Assembly: GCA_017163975.1 (NCBI GenBank)
Contig: JAFFSR010000229.1
Span: 11,178,001 to 11,242,000 of the forward strand
Reading direction: 5' to 3'
DNA length: 64,000 bases
Source of the DNA: Anastatus disparis
Taxonomy: Eukaryota > Arthropoda > Insecta > Hymenoptera > Eupelmidae
The position numbers were made by a program, and so were the translations under genes. Below, piece by piece: positions 12,043 through 24,474 of the stretch. Positions within the stretch are counted from its first letter, which is position 1. Each line of letters starts with the position of its first letter. Under the pieces are notes generated by a model, which was not told where the DNA came from, made no database searches, and was given only the letters and a program-made list of their open reading frames with translations.

Positions 12043-15000
12043 TGCCCCATGTAATGTTAAATTAGATATAGACAATGAATCCCAACGTTACATTCTGCGT
12101 ATCAACTGGTGCTGCTGCACACAAAGTACAATATCAGAATTTATCTAACTGTTTGCTGTATACAGGTATTGTTAGGAGTATTTTTGCGAAATGTAATACG
12201 ATTAAATTTTGGTAATTTAATAACGTCTGTAATAATGTGGATTGAATTTTGCAAAAAATACTGAATTGAATATTCGACGATGGATAGAAATGTAACGAGG
12301 AAAGAAAGACAAGAGAATCATGAAAAATGGCTATTAAAAGTAATGTATAAAAGTTGCAAAAATTTTTCTGCAAAATCAACTAAATCTTTTAGTAATCTCT
12401 TTGTATCCCTATATCAAAATCAGCCGGCGAGAGAAGCGATCATTCCTGAAAAATTTACATTCGTTTTTCCACATAGTCTCTATCACCCTGTCACTCTCTT
12501 CTCTTTCGTATATCTTTGCGCATTCCCAGATCTTTTTCCCTTTTATTTTTTTTATATTCCTTTCTTTCTATTCTTTCTCTCTTTCTTTTTTTATACCACA
12601 TGACGCGCAAGTTCCAATTTCTCCTGGAGCTATCAGCAACTCGCCCACAAGAATTTGATATCGAATTCTTCTTTCTTTCCCTTCCCTGCCAAAGAGAAAG
12701 AGCGTTTCACGACGTTTCAAAAAAAAAGGAAGGAAAGAAAAAAAATATAGAATAAGATAGAAAGTAAGATAAAAAATAAAAGAGGAAAAGAAGAGAATAG
12801 TCGGAGGCAGAAGGTCCATTATCGAAGGGATTGTAAAAGACGTCGCGGTATTCGACGCTTCGGAATCCACAAAATTACAACGCTAAGCTAAAAATGGATA
12901 ATATAACTAGTGCTTTTTTACGTTGGAAATTTTTACGCCAACACTTACACATGTATATATACGGCGATATATACTTTGTTCAAAAGATAAATTTTTTTTT
13001 TCTTAGTTTTGATGAGCTATTTCATCTTCGTTTAAACTTTTAGGAAGTCCATAATGTTTTTCTTCTTTTCTTCATGCTTCTTGACCTGATAGCTTTTTAA
13101 GGGATCAAATTTTTAGTGGTCTATACCCGGGATAAAAGGGATTTTTATGCGTGATTTTCATATAGTTTGCGACTTCTTTTCTTTTCTTTTTTATACGTTA
13201 TTAAATAGTTGTTAGGATGACGTGTTTCTTTTACGATAGTTACGTTGTTATGGATGTTGATAGAATATTGACGAGAAGTTAAAATATTGTTGGAAAAGTT
13301 TACATCGTCTTTTAAGAATCCATTAAATTTTTAAGATTTTCTTTTTTATTAAAATATTGAATTATTCATATTTTCTTAAAAATATTAGGAGAAGACAAAT
13401 AAAAATCAAGGCTGGAGCTTTATGAAAATGATATCTTTGGCAAGGACTAAAGACAAAATTACAATTGTTCGAATTTCAACTATTATCGGAGACGATTTTT
13501 ACGCTTGGATGAAAGAGTAGAACGTTTTATGTAAATTTTAACAATATTCAATGAAAAAGTTCTTATAAACGATCAAGACTTAAAATTAATAATTTAAAAA
13601 TCTTTGTATTTGCCAATACCTTTATTAAATTTTCATGTATACCAAATCCAATAAAAAATCGGAATTCTAATCTTCGAAAAACGTCGGCCAACGCATCACC
13701 CCATAGTATTTATATGCAAAGAAGAATAAAAGAAAAAAAATAAAAGGAAGAAAAGAAGAAACTTAACGTAGAAAGGAAAAAGATATTGCAGTGAATTCCG
13801 CTGATGCATAATGAGCTAGGAAATTTTCAAGAGTATAAGTCCTAGCCTTGCGGGGGGGGCAAAGGGAGAAATATTTCCAAGAGCTTTTAAAGCTACCACT
13901 GGAATCTCAGTATCGTCCGAGCGTCACCAAAGAATGCACCTTTTTCTAAAGCTAAAACGTACGCATTTTCAACTTTTCTTTCTTTTTTTTCTCGTATTTC
14001 TCATATAAACGCGTTCGTGAAAACCCGGCGACGCTTTAGTTCTTATATTGCTTCGCACGTTTACTTTATTCGTCGATATAAAAATTTTCTCTCTTCTTTT
14101 TTCCTTTTGAGGATTTCTATATACGAATAGGGAAATAACGTTTATGAAAATTGCTGCACTTTAAAAATCTATGAGAGAAGAGATACGATAAAATCTGTTT
14201 TTCACAGTGATTTTCTTTGTTTTAAATTCTATTCTTCTTTGAAACTAAAATATTATTTATTAAACGAAATTTTAAGGCTGTGATTTTCAGAAAAATATTT
14301 GATTTAGTAAAAATGATTATAAATACCATTACAAAGAAATTTTTTTACGATCTATATAATTTGAAAATTTGTTTTAAAATATTGATAAGACTTGATATTT
14401 TTAAGAAAAAAATTAATTTACGTTAATAATTAATAATCAGTATTAAAGCTTCCCTCGTAATAATCATAAAAGCAAATGCCATTAGTTTTTAAAAAGCATT
14501 AAAAACGTATCAATGTAACATTTTTCATTGAATCATCGCAAAGCTAAAACTAACCCATCAAAAGATTCCAAGCGCAATAAAAGCTCAATGCAGCAATAAC
14601 GTTCATGAAAAAGAATGAAGAACGGTTACGAAAAAAAGAACGAGCACATTCTCGCTTTAAAAATTTTCTCCTTACACGTTTTCTTTTCTCTCTTTTTTTT
14701 TATCATTTAACGATTCCATCCTTACTTCTTCTTTTTTTTTCGTTCGCACAAGGTTATTACATCAGCGGTACTTTCGATCGAATTTTGTTCAGCTTCTTCC
14801 GTTTATAGAAGCTTTTTTCTCTCTTCTTTTCTTTTTCATTTTATACTACCCTTGCACACCTTTTATAATTTCGTCGACTTATTTTTTGACGTTACACGCG
14901 TGCGCCCAAGGAAGTAATAGTAACGTTAGTATGAGTTCTAAAAAAAAGAAGAAAAAGAAGAGAAAAAAATTGAGAAAAGCAAAGGCGTACGATATCCAGG

Positions 15001-15236
15001 GAGATGGAAGGGCTTTAGCTACAGCAGCAAAACGACGTCAAGGTTTTTATGGTCGACTGTTAAGGGGTTAACTACGACTTCTGGCTGCAACGACCTTTTG
15101 CCTGCAGCTGATATCCTACACCAGTTTGAAGCCTTTCCTCCCTTCCCTCTCTCCTCCCCTCAAGGCAGTAGTAGCAGCGCAGCATATACGCGTAAACGCT
15201 CGACGTCTCACAAATGCCAAGCGTCAAACATTGTAT
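12043..15236. other. AT-rich DNA with alternating pyrimidine and purine blocks
   Basis: Plus-strand pyrimidine-rich at about 12460-12600 and purine-rich at about 12715-12800. Pyrimidine-rich again at about 14680-14850. A run of eight G lies at about 13850-13860. Open frames here follow these blocks and show L/F/S or K/R-only composition, so I treat them as non-coding. A TATA-like TGTATAAAAGG lies at its right edge. Confidence 0.6.
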
Positions 15237-15295
15237 AAAAGGAAAAGAGGAAGAAAAAGAGAGAAGGGAAGAAGGAGGAGGAAAAGGGGGAAGGG
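15237..15295. repeat. 59-nt uninterrupted homopurine tract
   Basis: Every base on the plus strand from 15237 to 15295 is A or G, with changing AAAAG, GAGAG and GGAGG sub-patterns rather than one simple repeat unit. Such tracts can form triplex (H-DNA) structures or bind GAGA-type factors. The tract directly follows a TATAAAA sequence. Confidence 0.85.
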
Positions 15296-18031
15296 TATAT
15301 AGGGAGGAAAAGCGTATACGTTAGTATAACGTCAGGCCTCGTTTATGACATGAAGATAAACGATCCAAACGCTCTAGAATTGTCTTTAAAATAAATCCCC
15401 TACCCGCGTTAGCCTAAAGCTTACTTTTTTTTTCACGTAAGGCACGCTTTTTCTTTTTATATATATAAGATACGCGCTGCTGCTGCTACTACTGCAAGCT
15501 TTTTCTTTTATCTTTTCTTTCCTTTTATTATATTTTTTTTTCTTCTTCTTTGTTAAGTGACAAGCTGACAATGAGAAATTAATGAAAGCTACGATAGTTT
15601 CTTTATTAAGGACAAATTTTTAGTAAAGCTCTCTCTTTCTTCCCTTTTTTTGATATTTCTTTTTTATTAAGCGAACATTGATGCAACGCGTTATATAGTA
15701 AATGGTTGCGTGCGAGCTTTAATGAAAGTACTTTATGTCGCTATTCAGACCAAGGCGCTTCTTTATTTTTTTCTTCATATCTTTATACTCAGTTATTTTT
15801 TCGATTTTTTTTTTTTTTTTTTAAGAACAGGTCAAATGTTTTCATTTTATTTTTCAATGGTTATAAAATGGCTTTTATGAGAATGAGTAATGGATTTTCT
15901 TTTACATTTTGATTTTTAAATGTAAATTACGAATTGCATAATAAGGATTATTTTTGAAAAGCTTTTTTTTTCAAAGATAACATTTTTAATTCAGTTTAAT
16001 GCATAGAAAAAAATTTGAATGTAAATAATATTTTATTTAAAAAATAAATTTAATAATTATAAACTTTATTTTAGTACTTTTTCACTAAATACGGCAGTAC
16101 ATTAAATAAAAAGTATGCTTGAAATATATAATGGCAGGGAGCTTAAAATGTGTAAAATCTATTATATAAATTTAGAATTCACGTTAATCTTATCCTTTTT
16201 AAAAATTCGTTTCAACTATTCATGACACAGATTTGTACTAAATCCAAATCTGACCTTTTTTCCTTCGCAAAAAGTTAATTTTAACCATCCTTTAAATGTC
16301 CGAAGAAAAAAAAAAGTAGCACGAATAACAAAAAACGTAATAGTCCACTGATTCGCTGACGTAAAATTGTACGGTATCCAAAATTTTAACCATTATAAAA
16401 ACAAAAAAGTAGAAGAAGAATTAAAGTAATTTCCGACAATATCCCTCATTCTATCAAACGTACAAATAGACAAAAAAAAAGAGGAGAAAAAAAGAGGAAC
16501 CCGTAACACGATTACAGTTAGAAAAAAAAATCACAACGTGCTTTCAGAGGTACTATAAAGCTTCAAAGTAGAGCCAATATACATCAAGGCTTGAAAAAGC
16601 ATTTAAAAATACGACATGCGGAAGCTCTCTCACGAGCCCCATAAAAACGTTCTTCGTTATATCTTTTTTTATTCTCTCTCTCTCTCTCTTTTTTTGTGTG
16701 TGCTAACAACTCGACCTTGAACTTCATATGCCTAAAAAAAGAATTTTAAGTTTTTCAAAGAGTGAAGTACACTGAAACGCTTTTACATGATCATTAAACA
16801 TTTTTAGGTATAATTATAATTGGAGACTTCAATAATGGCAAGTATTTTGTAGTTTATTATTTCTGCTGTTATCATAAGTCTAATGAATATTTTAGTTTTT
16901 TATATTTTAAATAACTTGTTTGAATTGAGATATAATATTTTATTTAAAAATTTAAGTATACTATCTTTTATCGATTTTACACCAACTACATCAAAGTCCT
17001 CTTCTTCATACTATAATAATTTGCTTAAACTTATTTTACTAAAGTATAAAAATTCATTGGTTTAAAAATTGATAATTAGATCATTCACTTAGTCAATACT
17101 TGACTCTAAAACCTCAGTGTGCTCACTTCTTCAATCGAAACCACTGACATTATAGGAAACGTAAATTATGTTGCCTTTCTAACTTTCTTCTTCTCCTTTT
17201 TTTTGTTCGTGAGCTTTGGGGAACAATCGGTAGCTTTAAACATAAAAGTAACGTTAAGCACGAACTGACGAACTCGTAAACTGTCTTCTGAAGAAGTATA
17301 TAAGGATAGAGAGAAAGGCTATACGTGTGCTTAACCAACAGTAAAGTAGTTTTAGACTAGCTTTCTTTCTATTCTTCCTCTTCTTCTTCTTCTTTTAACA
17401 TTTTTTTTCTTTATTTTTCTATTTTTAACTCTTTGCTTTGCTTCATTGTACCTTTAGTTTTATGAGTTTAACCGTACGAGACTCTGTGCTTCTTGTTTTC
17501 TTTACTCCGCCCGCCCCTTTTCTTCATCTCTCTTTCACCTTTTTCTTTCTTTCTTTATTTATTCTTTTAAGTATATTTTTGGCTTAACTTTGATTTGTTG
17601 ATATTTGTAATATTTATTACCGAGCTAAGTATTTTTTTGATGTATCCTTTTGTAATGGCTTTATTGTTATGAAAAGAATTTATGGACGTTTTTGTTTAGT
17701 TTGTCAACCTAGTTCCGATGTATTTATTGAGTTCAAAGTAAGGAGAAAAGTTTTTGGTTTACGATACAATTTATAAATTGTTTGTTCTAGTTTTAAAAGA
17801 AAAAAAAATAGAAAACAACTTTTGAAATGCTGACTTTAAAGGATGTTTAACAACTAATTGATTTCAGATAAAATTGATTATTACCACATTGTAGTTTAAA
17901 TATAATAAATTTACATTGAAATGTTTAATAAATTATTAATTTCATTATGTACTAAAAGATGAAAATTGATATATTAAATATGAATTCACTATATTCCTCA
18001 TTTAAACGTTAATAATTTGATTAAATCCAGA
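15296..18031. other. AT-rich non-coding DNA
   Basis: No gene recognised. It includes a T run at about 15806-15823, a (CT)n stretch near 16674-16690 and pyrimidine tracts at about 17360-17420 and 17520-17570. Confidence 0.65.
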
Positions 18032-18236
18032 GGTCTCAGTGACTCAGTTAGTAGAGCGATGAATTCGTAATCTCGAAGTACCGAGTTCGATTCCCGCTCT
18101 CGGCGGCCGTTTGATACAAGCACCACTGTAAGCTACATGTGCTTTGATCACAAACATACTGATGACCTCCGTCGCTAATTAACATCGCAATGATAGTTCA
18201 AATACAGCAACGTTAAATAAAATTAAAAAAAAAAAA
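18032..18236 (+). mobile_element. tRNA-derived SINE, copy 3 (only plus-strand copy)
   Basis: The element reads directly on the plus strand. The head starts GGTCTCAGTGACTCAG, with AGTTAGTAGAGCG as the D-arm region, CGT at the anticodon-like place and a B box GAGTTCGATTCCC. The body runs from ATACAAGCACCACTGTA to AAATACAGCAACGTTAAATA, and the A-rich tail reaches 18236. Because it is forward-oriented it is the easiest copy to use as reference for the family. Confidence 0.92.
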
Positions 18237-20589
18237 GAAGATTCTGACGGTAAAAATCAGGTTGCTTCAAAACTTAGTTATGACACACAATCTGTACCAC
18301 AATTTTTTTTTATAAAACTCATATCTACGATTGATTCAGCTTCCCTTCCATATTGTAATAGCCTTTAGCTGATAAATCTAATCCCAACGATAAACAAATT
18401 CAATCCAACATAATCGCTTTTCTTTATCCTCTCTTTTTTTTCTTACTCACTATCGTATCTTCTCTCCCCCATAGTTCTTCTATTTATCTCCTCCTTCTTT
18501 GGTGGTATTCAACAGTGCCACCCGTTCTCTTACTCTCTTTTCTAAAGTGTCGTAAAAGCGTATTTGCATTCTACTGAAAAGTCTCGGGTAGTAGAGCACG
18601 TGAAAAAAGAGAAAAAAAAAGGAATATAAGAAAAAAAAGAAGTAGTAGTAGTAGAAGAAGACGGTTACGTACGCTTGTGTATTTCAGCAGTGATTTTAGC
18701 CTTAAGGCTAGAAAAAAAAGAAGAAACGACTTGACGTGTTGAGCACGCGGGTAGAGAGTGTCTTACTTACCCGCACTCGCGACAAACTTGACTTTATTAT
18801 ATGTACATTGAAAGCGTGGGGAAAAAGGATGCTCACCTAAAAAATAAAAATAAAATAATGTTAATTATTTGGTTCAATGTTATTATACGTGTTAAATAGT
18901 TAATGATATATTATTATTTTATGATAAGCAGCTAGTATCATTTTTTATTCAAAAATAATGGATACTTTAGTGATATAAAAAATATTTAAAAAGTGACGTA
19001 CATGTCACCCTTACATTTGAGTAAGAAAATTAACAAAAATAAAGTAGTTTTTCAATTTCTTTGGCCTTTGTTTTTATTTTTCAAATTTCAACATCAAAAC
19101 AATAAAATAATCATATTTCAGTTCGAAATATAGTACTTTGAGCATCACGGGAATATTAACATTTTAAAATAAAATCTTGTAGTTTGTGCAAATATCTGTT
19201 ATTTCTAAAGGATTTGAAAAATATGGTTTTTATAATAAAAGAACGAATAAATTAATGATTCAAACTAATTTCAAATTCAAATTAGTTTTACCTAATTCCA
19301 AAGTAATTTATTTTGAAAAAAGCTCACTGTGTAACTATTTAATTTTCCGATCATATATCAAGCTTTACAACTGTAAAACTTTTATAAATTCAAAATTATT
19401 TTTTTATTTAATTTTACTATTTACGATGTTTCGACTATTCGTAAATTTTATGATAGAAATACAGCTTGAAATAAAATTTTAAATAAATAAAGATTTTATT
19501 ATTATAAAGTCTGATATGTAGTAAAATATTAAATAGTTACACATGTATTATTTATTCAGATGTTAATAAGCACTTAAAAAGCTCACTATACTACTGACTT
19601 TATATAAATAATACTTCAAAGCATTTTGAAGAAATAATTATATTCCAAAGTACAAAGCAGTTCTCTGTAAATTATTAAATTTAACCTATTTCTAAAAACA
19701 TAATAACAATAATAATATTATAATAATGTAACCTCCGTGGAATCTATAATTTACAACCTTAAAAATTAAACCACACACAGAAATTAACTTTAACATTGTT
19801 AAAATGATAAACTCTCGGCATTTATACCTTTACAACTCTTGAGTACAAGAAATAATAGAAATTTTCGTAATAATAGTCAAAGCAATTACTACCGACCACT
19901 TATGCAAATCTTCTTACAAGTCGAACTAATTTCGTTTCTCTTACTCTACTGCTTCGTTAGTACATGTTACAGTACGTTCCTTTACATACATAACCATATG
20001 TTTTCTTTAAACCCCCCCCCTCTCCCCTTCAAACGTCTCTTCTTAACCCGTCAAACGATGGAATTTGTCTCGTTGAAAATTTTGCACGTGTATTATCTTT
20101 ATAATGAAAATTGAAAACTGTTTTCTTTTTCCCTTTACCTTTTAAAAATGTTTGCCTAGCCAATTTTTATGCTTAATGTAATGTAATGAGGGTATACGGT
20201 ATAAAGATAATAATTATTTAAATTTGCTTTTCGGTACGTTATTTCAATTGTTAATTTTAACTGTAACAATTAGGGTAGAATTAGGAAATGAAAATTAAGT
20301 TATTCGGGTGTATAATTATTGTTTTATTTAAAGATAGTATTTATTTTATCCGTATTTGTTCATGAGAATCAAAAGATGAAATACTCCATAATCTGATAAA
20401 ATTGTTCTTTTTTCAGTAAAAGTTTTTAAATATTTTAAACAAACAAATCTAAAATCAAATAAAAAAAATATATAAAACTTTTTATCATATTTACCAAAAA
20501 AATTTTGTATTTCGTACGTACAAATATATATAGAGTTCTGATTTGCTATTTCTACAATTTTTACAAATTCAACAGTCACAACAACCAAA
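18237..20589. other. AT-rich non-coding DNA
   Basis: No gene recognised. A TAGTAGTAGTAGAAGAAG stretch lies near 18643-18660, and a C run at about 20014-20022. The remainder is bare AT-rich DNA. Confidence 0.65.
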
Positions 20590-21060
20590 AGAAGCTTTCG
20601 TCTTTCCAGATTCCAGATATACATTTATTTGCTCCTTGATCTCCATCTCTCTCTCTCTCTCTCTTTCTGTCTTGCTTTTGTTCACTCATCCGTCGTCGTC
20701 AGCAGTGCTTCGGCTCTTATGTTTATTTCGACTCCGTCTCTTCCTCTCTTACCCCCCTTTCCTCCTCCTCTTCCTCATCCTCCATCCACCAAAGTCGACA
20801 TCAACAAACATCTTGATTATACCGTGAAAGCTCCCTTTCTCCCACTCTTCCTCTCTTTCTATAGTCTCTCTATATATATACTCAAGTATAGAGTTGGCTT
20901 GAAGGAAAACTCGACCTCTCTCTCTCTCTCTCTTCCTCTCGCTCTTTCACTCACTCTAGCCAACTTGTCTTCGTCAAGCACGTGCATATACGTTATTTTG
21001 CATCTCATTTTCAATGTTAGCTTCCTCTCTATCTCACTTTTGTCTATTTCGCTTGTATAG
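20590..21060. repeat. Pyrimidine-rich block with (CT)n runs
   Basis: Strongly C+T-rich on the plus strand, with (CT)n runs near 20645-20663 and 20917-20934 and CCTCCTCCTCTTCCTC-type segments. Two overlapping open frames of 94 and 143 codons are almost all L/S/F/P, as expected from pyrimidine codons, so I do not call a gene. Confidence 0.7.
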
Positions 21061-21113
21061 ATGTATACGTATACGTATATATAGATAAGAGGTAAAATAT
21101 ATATACAAGAAGA

Positions 21114-21130
21114 GCCGCGCGCGCGCGCGG
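21114..21130. repeat. Short (CG)n tract with Z-DNA potential
   Basis: An alternating CG run flanked by GC, only about 35 bp after an alternating TATACGTATACGTATATATA stretch (about 21064-21083). Runs of CpG this dense are out of place in AT-rich surroundings. Confidence 0.75.
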
Positions 21131-21181
21131 CAAACGGAGTTAGACAGACAAATATGCATTGAATTTTATGTTAATGCATGC

Positions 21182-21283
21182 CACACTCTATTTCCACTCC
21201 CCTTTAATTAAAGAGGTAGTTAACGCTGCTGTCGCGCTGAGGCTATACACTTAAAGGGGGATATAGAAATGTTAGAGGTGTGT
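21182..21283. repeat. Imperfect hairpin around CCCCTTTAA/TTAAAGGGG
   Basis: The left arm, 21182-21207 (CACACTCTA...CCCCTTTAA), pairs with the right arm, 21251-21283 (TTAAAGGGGG...TAGAGGTGTG), with several bulges across about 26-30 bases and a loop of about 43 nt. The size is within the range of insect pre-miRNA hairpins, but the bulged stem matches no miRNA known to me. Confidence 0.45.
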
Positions 21284-23721
21284 GTATAGGCCCCGCAATG
21301 ACAGGGTTGTAGGGCTTTAAAACCCCTGCCCCATCCTCTCTCTCCCGCTCTTTTCGTACGTGTATTTTCGATGCTAAAACATTAAGGAGTAATTTTCAAA
21401 ACAATCCTGTTTGGTTATATACTCTTGAAACTTTGTTCTTATTTACATTCTTATTAAGGTAAGAAATACATTAGTTAGTCATGTTTTGAATCCTTCTTTT
21501 TTATTTTTAAATACTATCTTTTAAATAGCGGAAGATTCGGTTTCAACGGATAGGAAATTTATTTTCCTCTGCTGGATTATTATAATATGCAATGTAATGT
21601 GATGTATTTATTAATTTAGATTAAATAAATAATTAATTACTCGGTTACAATTCAACGTTAATATTATTACTGATATTATATTTATTTCTCAATTTGATTA
21701 TTAAAATTTTTAACTTAATTTAAAATATAAATTATTTAATAAAAAAATCAACCTTTTTTTCGCAAGTAAAAAAAATTTGAAATAATTTTTTTTCTCCATC
21801 ATGACATTTTATTGAATGTTTTTTTAAGCTAATATACCGAAATGCCTTATGGTACTTTTGCCGAGTGAGCCGAAGAGAAGCCAGCTAATATCCCAGAAAT
21901 TCTCCATCCTCTTCTTCTGTCTTCATCTCTTTATCTTTCTTTTTTTTTACTTTCCGCGCACAGTCATTTTAAAAATTTGAAATGTAAACTCCACCGCTGA
22001 ATCATGAATTTATGAATAAAGCATAGGAAGATTGAAAAGAAAGAAAGAGAGAGAGAAAAAAACAAAGGAACTTTTGCGTTCTCTCTCTCTCTTTTTCTTT
22101 TTTTTCTTTTCTTTCTTTCTTTATCATACCGATCGTTGTATTTGTCTAAGAATATCCTTCGAGAAGAAAAGCCAAGGCTATTGAAATTTTCTTATAGCGT
22201 TAGCATGAAAAGTGATTTATGGATAAAATTACTTCAAAACCCAAATAAGAAAGCTATCTTGATAACACTGTAATTTATGATGTTACCTAATTAAAACTCA
22301 CAAGTTACTCTTTCTTTTTGACGGTTTACAGCTACTGTTCGATGTATGATATGTTCTTTTTTATTTTTTCAATTATGTACATGTATATATTTTTCTATTT
22401 TCTTTTTTGAAATGTAAATTGAATAAAATCTGCTTTGTATTTTGGTTAACTTAATTGAAGAAATGTAATTTATATTTTTATGATTGGTTTCTATAATTGA
22501 TGTAATTATTGAAAGGTTAATTAAATCTTAATTTAATTAACACAATGAATGATTGATTGATTAGATTAATTTTTAAAAAGAAACTTGATTAATTTAAATA
22601 ATATAATTAGAATTTTAAAAATTCTTGAAAATGAAGCTATCCCCAATCAGAATGAATTTCTGAAGTTAAAAGATTATTTATAGCAATTACTTCTTTCGAT
22701 CCTTTTCAATTTCAATTTAATCAAAGGTAAATTATTTGAATTTTCCCTTAATTCTACAATCATCTCAGAACTTTTCGTTTGGCTGAAAAATTTATTCATT
22801 CTTATAAAGAAGAAAAAAAAGGGAAAAAAAGGTATCATAACCCTATACATAACAGTAAATGATTGTTCCCTTCTTTTTCCCTCTAAGCTAAGTAGCCTTA
22901 TATAAGTATTCTTTGACGTCAAGTTGTCGTTGTTACCCCGGTAATTTGTTATAAGCCAAGCATTCGCTTCTTAACGTAAACCCCTTTTTTTTCTCTTCTC
23001 CACGTCTCGTTAGCACCAACGAAAGAAAAAAAAAGAGAGAAAGAAGAACGACGTTTTAGGAGGCGCAAAGAAAAGTCAAGGGATTTTGTTACCGACGTGC
23101 TATATTATAAAAAAAAAACACAACAAAGAAAAAAAATATAAGGCGTTGAAACTAGAGAAGAAAACTTGCAAAATTGGATGGATAGCTGGAGGTTAAGCTC
23201 AAAAATGAAAAAAAAAGAAAGAGGAAAGCGGGTGGGATAGCGGATATTGTTAATTGTTGAGATATTGTAAAGGCTATAAATTTTAATTTGTAAAGATATT
23301 GGTTGGTATGATTAATCAAAGGTATTCTTCAGGACTGTGAATTTAATTACAAAATATAATACGTTATATGTAAACAGAAACTAATGCATTGAAATTCAAT
23401 GTAATTAAAGCTTGTATTAAATTTATAATTACAGCTATTCAAACATCAAAATTTTAATAAATTATTAATATAATAATAATATTAATTAGCAACATGAACC
23501 TGTTGTTAGGGCTGAATCCAAAACATATAAATGATATTCTAAATTTGAGCTCAAGTTTGTGATTTACACCATTTGCAAAAATGTTTACTATGTAATTAAT
23601 TTTCAAAAATTTAGAGACAAAAATTTTAAATTGTTTGTAATTTTTTCAGAACATGTGAAATTCAATATAACCTCAAAAATTTATTATAATATATGTATCA
23701 ACGCGCTTATATATTCGTTTA
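21284..23721. other. AT-rich non-coding DNA
   Basis: No gene recognised. It holds purine and (CT)n tracts at about 22038-22110 and a purine-rich stretch at about 23020-23240. Confidence 0.65.
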
Positions 23722-24304
23722 TGTTATAGTATGTCGTATTCGGTAGAATACCCATGGAGCTAGCTAAATGGGTATTGGGGTGTCATACCGCCCTGCTCGT
23801 AACTAAAGTATATTCAGTTAACAATACACTGTACAATGGAGTATACAACTTTAAAACACTCTATAGTATGGAATATTATTGCATACGCCACACTATATTG
23901 AAGTGTATTGGCAAATATTCTACAGTCTTTGTTGAACAACGTTCAGAGCAAAACACTAAAATATGTTTTTAGAAGGGTAGTAGAGTCAGCGCGCTGCTAC
24001 AAGTAGGCAAACCTTCTCCGCTCTGCTATAGTCAGACAAAGACAGATAAAGAAGAGCGCAGTTAAAAGTAAACAAACAAGTTAAACTCTAAAGAGCTATA
24101 GTTCTCCGTCGGCGTCGTTCGATCGTTTCCGTAATTCGTCGTCGACTCTCTCTCTGTCGCATTGGCAGAAGTATACCGGCACCGCTTAGTTCTTTACTCG
24201 CATGAGAATTCTTCAAATAAATAGTCTGAAAATTTATATTTTATCATAATGTTTTTTATTTGTATTTAATCTTTTTATAGCCCCTCATACAACCTACGAT
24301 AACA
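23722..24304 (+). mobile_element. Possible solo-LTR-like or promoter-like stretch
   Basis: A compositionally distinct 583-bp stretch bounded by TGTTAT and ATAACA. Its first 200 bp are full of nested inverted repeats: AATACCCAT/ATGGGTATT at 23747/23768, CAATACACT/AGTGTATTG, and GTAGAATA/TATTCTAC. Then follow a GC-rich middle (GGCGTCGTTCGATCG near 24104) and an AATAAA signal near 24217. This layout (inverted ends, GC-rich core, polyadenylation signal near the right end) resembles an LTR. Against it: no target-site duplication, no primer-binding site to the right, no polypurine tract to the left and no second copy in the window. A 72-codon open frame at 23754 lies inside and looks incidental. 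Confidence 0.2.
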
Positions 24305-24312
24305 TAAAATCA

Positions 24313-24462
24313 TCTACCCAACTTGGGCTAACGAAGGATACATATGACCTCGACTAATGTTTTATAACATGATTCGGGCTAAAGCCCTCGACCGACTACT
24401 GCTCAAGCCAAAAACATTAGTCTCGCTCATATAAATCCTTCGTACGCCCAAGTTGGGTATAC
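24313..24462. repeat. Long palindrome 2 (fold-back element)
   Basis: The arms share about 40 of 47 positions when one is reverse-complemented: left from 24315 (ACCCAACTTGGGC...), right ending near 24460 (...GCCCAAGTTGGGT). Each arm tip is itself a small palindrome, CCCAACTTGGG. The 48-nt centre holds a second palindrome, GGGCTAAAGCCC. No coding frame. It lies only 12 bp from the tail of SINE copy 4. It could be a MITE or a fold-back element. Confidence 0.8.
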
Positions 24463-24474
24463 AACTAATATTAA

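Noticed and set aside
14886..15071. 61-codon frame with a Lys-rich stretch, resembling a basic nuclear peptide
   Set aside because: Non-ATG start, and the Lys run is encoded by an AAG/AAA purine tract. The C-terminal part is plausible but too short to support.
20629..21060. 143-codon open frame rich in Ser and Leu, superficially like a membrane protein
   Set aside because: It arises from (CT)n repeats, which lack stop codons on the pyrimidine strand. The hydrophobicity is a by-product of CTC/TTT/TCT codons.
23722..24304. Complete LTR retrotransposon
   Set aside because: No second LTR, no internal coding sequence, no primer-binding site and no target-site duplication. At most a solo LTR.
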